Shown: positions 59,535 to 64,000 of the stretch, piece by piece
Layout: each line of letters opens with the position of its first letter
Position numbering within the stretch: position 1 is the stretch's first letter
Source of the DNA: Petrosia ficiformis
Taxonomy: Eukaryota; Porifera; Demospongiae; Haplosclerida; Petrosiidae
Direction: 5' to 3'
Length of the DNA: 64,000 bases
Assembly: GCA_947044365.1 (NCBI GenBank)
Contig: OX345645.1
Coordinates: 3,977,741 to 4,041,740 of the forward strand
Notes under the pieces: model-generated
The model's database searches: none
What the model was told of the DNA's origin: nothing
Seen by the model: only the letters and a program-made list of their open reading frames with translations
Position numbers and translations under genes: made by a program

Positions 59535-62500
59535 ATGTGTGTGTGTGTGTGTGTGTTTGTATGTATATACATATACACGTGTATATAACTGCTCACCTCA
59601 TTATGTTTTTATATATTTTTTAATGCTTTTTGGTTTTTTTATATGCTTTTTAATATGCGTTTTATATGAATTTTGAATTTATGATTTTGCTACTAAAATT
59701 TTCAACGTTTTGCATCTTTTCCTACTGATAGTTAGTGTGCTACGATTTTCTAGGTTTCATGCACATAATTATGTTTATGTATATACATTTTATTATTTTT
59801 AATTCACATACTTGCTGCTTTCAATATGTAGGATCCATACAGATCTTCTATTATACTACACACTCTTACAATAATACGCCTAATCGAAGAAAAAAAAAGA
59901 TAATGAACATAACACTAATATCTGTAGGTAGATGGAGGAGCTGCAATAATGATTTTATTTTCATTACAGAAGAGTCAGCTAGTCATTTGTGCTGAGCTGA
60001 CACTCTAGTCTTAATCCAAAACCAATTGTTGTCACTTACTAAAGGTCATTCACATTCACGATTTCCTCAAAATTATGATGTAATGACTTTATATGTAGTA
60101 TAGTTTGATGTCATAAGGTTAATACATAATTATACTGCAACTCAATAATGAAGCAATGGATTGAAATTTTACATAGAGAAAAAAGAACGGGAAGGACTAT
60201 TATATGAAAATAGTACAGGTAAAAAGATTGTCGGACATTCCAAACTAAAGTTATGAACATTTTTCTAAGGTCATGGTGAACATGAATGACTTTAGTGTGA
60301 GCTACTTGCAGCGGGATTGTCTGCCTCCCTTCTATGTGCTTGTGCAAAAACCTGACATCATTAATTCTTAAATTACTGAATTTCACGTTTTCTGTTAATT
60401 ATGATTTGCAGCTCTTCTGTGATTGCTAACCTGTGTAATTCTCTGTTGCTATCAGGTGACTATAAATCATGTGATATATGGAGATGAATCAAAATGATCA
60501 TAAGGGAATATATAAGTACATTTAGAATCACTCACTAGAAAAGGATCGTTGATCTGATGTTGAATCAATCTAAATTGACTAGCTAATTCACCAATTAATA
60601 TTTGTGACTGTAATTATGAAGAATAACATTATATCAAATAGTGTATGAAAATGATCAACATAATTAAACACCACTTCCACATAACAACCCTACATAAGCA
60701 TACCTAGAGCAACAGCATAACACAAAGAAGCTATGCTTAGGGTTGTTATGTGGAAGAGGTATTTAATTTTGTTGCTAATTTTAAGGTACCATCCAAATTG
60801 AAAGGCAAGCACATGTTCTTAGGAACCACTGCTTGTATTAGCTATAGTTATGTGGAAGTATTGTTAGAGTATGTCAAAATTTTAGTTATAGTTATAATTA
60901 TGAATAATTATTTATAACTAAATAATATTTAACTTATTAAAAGTGGTTTTTACTAAAAGCACTCATTATTGGTAATTAATACAACACTAATTGATCAATG
61001 AGCTGTTTACCAAGTCTTGCTGTTCCTCAACAGTAGCACCTTTCATTTCTGGATTAGGCTGTAACCGTGGCAACAAAGTGCCTAACAATTGTGAATATGT
61101 TTGTGGAGCAACTCGAAGAGCATCCTGTTTGAAAAGTAATACATGTATAATGATTATTATGTGTACAATTGTACATGTATGTATAATATTATGAATAATA
61201 ATTATATACAATATTATATCATTTAATATATTATACATAATAATTATAACATATATAATATATTATTTAATTATAATTACATATTATATACAGCTGAATG
61301 GGATCTTATTTCAGTGCTCGAAATAGTTTTAGAAAGCATCCAGCAGAAAGTCTCACAAATCTGCATTGTACCCATTTATGTCTTATGAGATATAGAAGTA
61401 ACCCACTAAGCTATGACTACTCTTGACTAATAATTAACCTCACTGTAACGTCAATGTATTTATTTTCTATATCTAATAAAACAATTTGTCCAGTCAAATG
61501 CAATTTTGTCCTGACAAAGAGGTGAAATGGCCGGAAATGGCCAGTTGGTGGACGTTATTTTGAGCATTGTATGTTTGATTAAAAATAATAATAACTCAGC
61601 TGTTGTTTAAAAGCTTGTGTTTAGTTTATCACTATCATTCAACTATGCAAAAGAGCATATGGGTGTTACCTTAATTTAGTAATAAGATATCATGTAGCAC
61701 ACTTACATTCAATGGTATGTGTTTAGGTTGAAAATTATCTTTGATTTCAGGTTCACTATCTGAAGAACCTTAATGAAGAGTAAAATATGCAATAATAAAT
61801 TGTTCATATTCATTTGACTGAGTACAGTGGTGTGGAAATTGTCAGCTCAGAACATTATACAGGTGAATAATGTCTGAAACATAATTATAGAGGTTCTACA
61901 AATGACTTTTAATAGAATACAGTACGAGTGACAAAAGGAATTTTTAACGGAAATTTAGTACAGACATTCTCACTAGTATCAAAACTGTGTAATACATTGT
62001 TGCTAAGAATAATGCAGATGTAGGGAGCATGAGTGCATGTTAAAAAAATAGGTAAAAATATCAGGCAGTCAGCTCTCTATTTCCACAACCTTGGTTGCAT
62101 AAAAGAAGGAAAGGGATAAATAAATGGACAGAAGAATTGTGGCTACAGAGGAGACTACAATCTGGAGATTACAGGATTGACCAATATGTATATGCAATTA
62201 AACACCAAACTGAGCAGGAGTAAAACCAGAGACACTCGGCTCCATAGCTCCGAAGTGTACAAACAAACAACCTTCATTCAAAGTTGATACACTAAATGGG
62301 GCTCGCCACAATGAAATATATACTTCTTTTGCATAAAATAATATTTTTATTTTCATGGTACCAAACACTTTTGGGGATTTGAAATTTGGGACTTGATATT
62401 TTGCAACATTGGGACAGTGACATACTCCACTATAGCAACTAAAATTCCCTACTTCATACCATATTCAGACTCGTTATCAAACAGACTGGGAATGTGATTA

Positions 62501-62702
62501 GCGCCTGCAACAGAAGATTGACCTATAGCTGCAGAATCCTAGTTGAAAGAAAAAAAATTATATATATATATATATATATAATTATAATAAAATAAGCATT
62601 TTTTAAATAGATACTGTATGAGCAACTTTTATTGTACAATAGATACTTGACTAAAATAGAAGTAGAGCTACAACTCACACTTAGCACAGCAACAACCGCC
62701 AT
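42655..62702 (-). CDS. CCDC87: CCDC87 homologue, 31 exons
   Basis: Exons 5' to 3': 62679-62702, 62460-62538, 61707-61768, 61011-61124, 60536-60607, 58962-59041, 58496-58634, 57546-57596, 56679-56775, 56479-56540, 56334-56427, 56113-56165, 55961-56016, 55089-55224, 54524-54559, 54276-54457, 53631-54014, 52432-52498, 51217-51318, 50356-50472, 48981-49144, 48868-48895, 48335-48427, 47483-47601, 47030-47153, 46951-46989, 46787-46891, 45418-45532, 45304-45359, 45178-45255, 42655-42819. All phases fit; 1030 residues (human 849). CCDC87 is linked to sperm and cilium function in mammals. Matching blocks: HRVSDR (about 605), [18 protein letters not shown] (650), [20 protein letters not shown] (750-770), GQWNVNTVL (822), [20 protein letters not shown] (863-883), [11 protein letters not shown] (915) and [19 protein letters not shown] (977-995). 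Residues 1-590 are poorly conserved and small exons there are less certain. Confidence 0.85.
42864..44812. repeat. Tandem triplication of a 650-base segment
   Basis: Three nearly identical direct copies: 42864-43517, 43518-44160, 44161-44812, each starting gaggtgactgaaccattaga and ending gataaagcat. Copy 2 lacks 11 bases (aaaaaagctaa region near 44061). Each copy contains a 60-codon plus-strand frame beginning MQQFLVFVN; it is conserved only because the DNA is. It lies in the last CCDC87 intron. Confidence 0.93.
45645..46475 (+). CDS. Secreted fibrinogen-related (FReD) protein
   Basis: A single exon encodes 276 residues. [20 protein letters not shown] is a signal peptide; the fibrinogen C-terminal domain spans about 70-276 ([76 protein letters not shown]). 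The DRDHD segment matches the calcium-binding DxDxD site of ficolin-type domains, and the following C-C pair is kept. Such proteins act as extracellular lectins or adhesion molecules, often in innate recognition. It lies on the opposite strand inside the CCDC87 intron 45533-46786. An upstream in-frame ATG at 45606 would add 13 residues before the signal peptide. No collagen or coiled-coil stalk is present. Confidence 0.88.
   Translation: MEVPSAFAYFLLVLLCFCGGSHISKKYNGFVQSAIIRNNAESAMGDIYNSCPAVITSLRDNLSGKCIQKTLLKDCCDVFLLGRKTGVYWLDRSESTRIMCDMETSGGGWLVFGRRNKNKSKFEKKWNKYVKGFGLLNKEFWLGLDALHYLTSNTTTQLRFDIDDGKKWAQYDYFSVGGPETNYTLTVGNYSGGNLPDAFSLHNGAQFSTVDRDHDWHKIFHCSFIIKTGWWYTHCYRVGPFSEHVDWVNVTSSDEKTNHYSSIEMKIRSKRFPCSF
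48570..48810. mobile_element. TIR element family D, diverged copy
   Basis: Left end aaaggtcattcacattcact and right end catgaatgtgaacagacttt match the family D ends; the interior is mostly different, with a aaatgttcataactttgaac block near the left. It lies in the CCDC87 intron upstream of exon 23. Confidence 0.55.
50095..50312. mobile_element. TIR element family D, copy lacking its left end
   Basis: Contains caataatgaataaatggatt, acatacacaaaaaagaatag, ggtaaaaagactattcgtca and the end gaatgtgaatgacctttaaa, in the same order as 60036-60300. Confidence 0.65.
50940..51060. mobile_element. Dispersed element family E, left-end fragment
   Basis: gagaaaaaagtatcctatga then gattgctttgtagtgtcatt matches the left ends at 27573 and 40498; the remainder is missing. 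Confidence 0.5.
51363..51620. repeat. Inverted-repeat region in CCDC87 intron
   Basis: gatggtgacatcatcc near 51391 and gagatgtcaccatc near 51468 face each other; the first block also occurs at 2596-2615. A second pair (taggtcctatata / tataggaccc) lies at 51510-51540. The stretch from 51620 to 52430 has no identifiable feature. Confidence 0.5.
52850..53565. repeat. Minisatellite, aaggggtacattatacatat unit
   Basis: More than 30 copies of an approximately 20-base unit with variants (ttatgagg, ctataagagg). It fills the intron between CCDC87 exons 17 and 18. Overlapping frames in both directions are artefacts. Confidence 0.92.
54640..54790. repeat. (CAGTAT)n degenerate microsatellite
   Basis: atcagtatcagtatcagta repeats with cgtcagt and catcagt variants in a CCDC87 intron. 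Confidence 0.8.
55318..55448. repeat. 64-base tandem duplication
   Basis: acacatcacaaatacaaaca through cactcagtcc occurs twice with one substitution (gccact / gtcact). Confidence 0.9.
56583..56671 (+). mobile_element. tRNA-derived SINE, head-less copy
   Basis: catctttccattgcctcagg, a long tttc tract and acatctttgataacatcatg match 2296-2363. The tRNA-like head is absent (5' truncation). It ends about six bases from the CCDC87 exon 9 donor, on the intron side. Confidence 0.75.
57035..57287. repeat. Minisatellite, cctgtataaat unit
   Basis: About 22 copies of an 11-base unit (cctgtataaa/cccgtataaa) with a longer repeat of about 100 bases overlaid (aaatcatgtatatatcccc at 57132 and 57217). The minus-strand [11 protein letters not shown] frame is an artefact. 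Confidence 0.9.
57335..57504. mobile_element. TIR element family F, copy 2
   Basis: ctgagctcattataaatt and aatttataatgagctcag are perfect 18-base inverted repeats; the interior matches 19107-19292. Confidence 0.78.
58049..58159. mobile_element. Small TIR element related to family F
   Basis: acattgagttgaaac and gtttcaactcaatgt are perfect 15-base inverted repeats; the interior gtgcaagtcaaactcacttt resembles family F gtgcaattactcaagtcaaa. Confidence 0.68.
58222..58490. repeat. (CTGT/CTCT)n microsatellite abutting a splice donor
   Basis: Two 110-base copies of a ctgtctgt/ctctctgagactgtctct block are followed by pure ctgt and ctctgt runs that stop at the CCDC87 exon 7 donor (58494-58495). Frames on both strands are artefacts. 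Confidence 0.92.
58732..58924. mobile_element. 193-base MITE with perfect 18-base TIRs
   Basis: agagccagagtggtctaa at 58732 and ttagaccactctggctct ending at 58924 are exact reverse complements. No target duplication is obvious. It lies in CCDC87 intron 6. No second copy is in the window. Confidence 0.8.
60036..60300. mobile_element. TIR element family D, most complete copy
   Basis: Ends taaaggtcattcacattcac and gtgaacatgaatgacttta are inverted repeats. It represents the uninterrupted form of the element at 40836-41280; the family A insertion site is between aatggattg and aaattttac. Confidence 0.78.
60668..60765. repeat. Foldback element
   Basis: ccacttccacataacaaccc and gggttgttatgtggaagagg pair, extended by taagcata / tatgctta; total about 27-base arms around a spacer of about 35. 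Confidence 0.75.
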
Positions 62703-62839
62703 TTTTTGTTTACCAAGACAACTGAAGGCTCACTCCAAAGCAGAATCAGAGTCTGAGTATGGAACCAAGGGAGTACTCAGTATCAAAATTTTTTTAATAA
62801 AATTAATTTTGAAATTAATTATAATAATATTAAATTTTA
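62703..62839 (-). promoter_or_regulatory. Gap between FIP-like gene and CCDC87
   Basis: 137 bases between the stop of the upstream same-strand gene and the CCDC87 ATG. It must hold the CCDC87 promoter and the 3' end of its neighbour. Confidence 0.45.
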
Positions 62840-62841
62840 TT
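62836..62841 (-). terminator. AATAAA overlapping the stop codon of the FIP-like gene
   Basis: The minus strand reads TAATAAA: the TAA stop (62840-62842) shares four bases with a canonical poly(A) signal, implying a very short 3' UTR. Confidence 0.55.
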
Positions 62842-64000
62842 ATGAATTCATCTTTTCAAGTAGAGTTGGTTGATACTCCATCACTACTGCCAGCAACTTT
62901 TCCAAATACTGGTGTAGTCTATCTTGACTTTCTTTTAAATTTGCGCACTCCTTACTTTTAGATTCAAATTGAGCTTCAGAGTTAACAAGTTTTGATTCAA
63001 CTAATTCATGCCTTGCCTTCAGCTCTGAAACTTTTCTACTCAACAAATCTCTCTCATCAGTGAACTTGGATTCAACAGCTTTCAACTGCAATCTGTACTT
63101 GTTGTTCACTCTCTCTACTTCATCTAACAATTCTTTCACTTTCGTTTCTTTCTCGTGACTCACACCTCTCTGCTCTTCTAATTCTGCCTTAGTGTCTTTC
63201 ATTTTGATTTGAATATCAATGTATCTGTTATTCATATCATCAGATATTCTCGTATTCTCCTCAATTATATCGCTTATACGTTGTTCTGCTTCCTCTAACT
63301 CCTGTTGTATTCGAAGTGTCTCTTTTTGCATAGTATTAAGTTTAATACTAAGTTGTTGTACTTCCTCTTTTGCTTGAGTAGCTTCTATATGCAGTTGAGT
63401 ATTAATCCTGCATAGCTCTTCTTCTCCTTCTGTTCTTAAAAGTTCAACAAGCTGCTCTGAAAGTGATTCCTTCTCACTCTCTGAAATTTGAAGTTTACTT
63501 TTGTAAGAGAGCACTTGGGATTCAAATGATTCCTTGGTTGTATCAACTTCTATCTGCTTTGTATCTAGCAGCATCCTTAACTTGTAAAGTTCTTCTTCTA
63601 AATTCCTTATCTCATTCTCAAGCTTGCTTCTCACCATGTCGGAGTGTTTTTTTAATTCACCTACTTCTTGTTGCAGACCGGAAATCTCAATATCTCTTTT
63701 ACTTTTATCTTCCCTGGATTTCTGAATGTATTCTTTCAATCTATCGTGCTCCAACTGCATGGACTGCAATTCTTCTTTGGCAATTTTCAATTCTTCATTA
63801 ATTGTTGCCACACATCCTTGTTCCTCCTTTACCTGGGTATGTGCAATATGAACTGCACTATTTAAACTGTCTATAGTAGACTGTAGTGCTATAATGTCAT
63901 TTACCTTCTCCCTCAAATCTTCTTCTAGCTTCCCTGCATGTGTTTTGATGCCTTGCAGATCTCTTTCCATACTTGCTAGTCTCTCTCTTAGCTTGTTCTC
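62840..64000 (-). CDS. Coiled-coil protein with Rab11-FIP-like C-terminus, partial
   Basis: At least 387 residues, open to the right edge, so the 5' part is missing. Nearly all of it is heptad-rich coiled coil (Glu/Lys/Leu/Gln). The last 25 residues (RLHQYLEKLLAVVMEYQPTL, then LEKMNS) resemble the Rab11-binding FIP-RBD pattern of Y-[IL]-[DE]-x-[IL]-[LI]-x3-[ML]-x3-P-x-LLE that ends class II FIPs (RAB11FIP3/4), which tether Rab11 recycling endosomes. EF-hands expected in that class would lie beyond the edge. Alternative: an unrelated long coiled-coil protein. The stop is followed at once by a poly(A) signal. Confidence 0.6.
   Translation of the reverse strand, partial: ENKLRERLASMERDLQGIKTHAGKLEEDLREKVNDIIALQSTIDSLNSAVHIAHTQVKEEQGCVATINEELKIAKEELQSMQLEHDRLKEYIQKSREDKSKRDIEISGLQQEVGELKKHSDMVRSKLENEIRNLEEELYKLRMLLDTKQIEVDTTKESFESQVLSYKSKLQISESEKESLSEQLVELLRTEGEEELCRINTQLHIEATQAKEEVQQLSIKLNTMQKETLRIQQELEEAEQRISDIIEENTRISDDMNNRYIDIQIKMKDTKAELEEQRGVSHEKETKVKELLDEVERVNNKYRLQLKAVESKFTDERDLLSRKVSELKARHELVESKLVNSEAQFESKSKECANLKESQDRLHQYLEKLLAVVMEYQPTLLEKMNS

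Overview
This is a piece of an A+T-rich animal nuclear genome, most likely a demosponge or another early-branching invertebrate. The case for an animal is the gene content: RASA1, SHB-type adaptor, augmin HAUS1, CCDC87, LysM type-II membrane protein, secreted fibrinogen-domain protein. Genes carry spliceosomal GT-AG introns, many of them short, and intergenic gaps are only tens to hundreds of bases. The sponge assignment is an inference from compactness, repeat style and domain repertoire; no marker in the window proves it.

Layout. On the minus strand, in tandem: a p120-RasGAP (RASA1) 5' part (4408-8905, continuing past the left edge), an SHB-family SH2 adaptor (9309-22083), and a protein that joins a PH domain to a whole actin-like fold (22348-29525). 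The last is head-to-head with a LYSMD3/4-type LysM membrane protein (29789-33519, plus). Then come EIF2B5 (34128-36209, minus, one exon) and HAUS1 (36263-42592, plus, nine exons), head-to-head with 53 bases between start codons. HAUS1 converges tail-to-tail on a 31-exon CCDC87 homologue (42655-62702, minus), 62 bases between stop codons. A single-exon secreted fibrinogen-related protein (45645-46475, plus) lies inside one CCDC87 intron. At the right edge is the 3' part of a long coiled-coil gene (62840-64000, minus) whose C-terminus resembles a Rab11-binding (FIP) motif.

Repeats fill most introns: minisatellites (0.25-0.9, 5.2-6.5, 9.7-10.2, 12.4-12.8, 13.6-14.2, 14.3-15.7, 37.9-38.5, 39.1-39.7, 52.9-53.6, 57.0-57.3 kb), perfect palindromes, a 650-base triplication, a tRNA-derived SINE family, and at least six families of small terminal-inverted-repeat elements. 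Two of these elements have intact 8-base target duplications, and one of them is nested inside another element.

Functionally the coding content is mostly housekeeping and signalling: tyrosine-kinase/Ras signalling (RASA1, SHB-like), translation initiation (EIF2B5), spindle microtubule nucleation (HAUS1), cilium or sperm-associated CCDC87, and vesicle traffic (FIP-like). I see no operon, CRISPR array or biosynthetic cluster. The most unusual item is the PH-actin-like fusion protein. All splice sites were placed by eye, using reading-frame continuity and family similarity.
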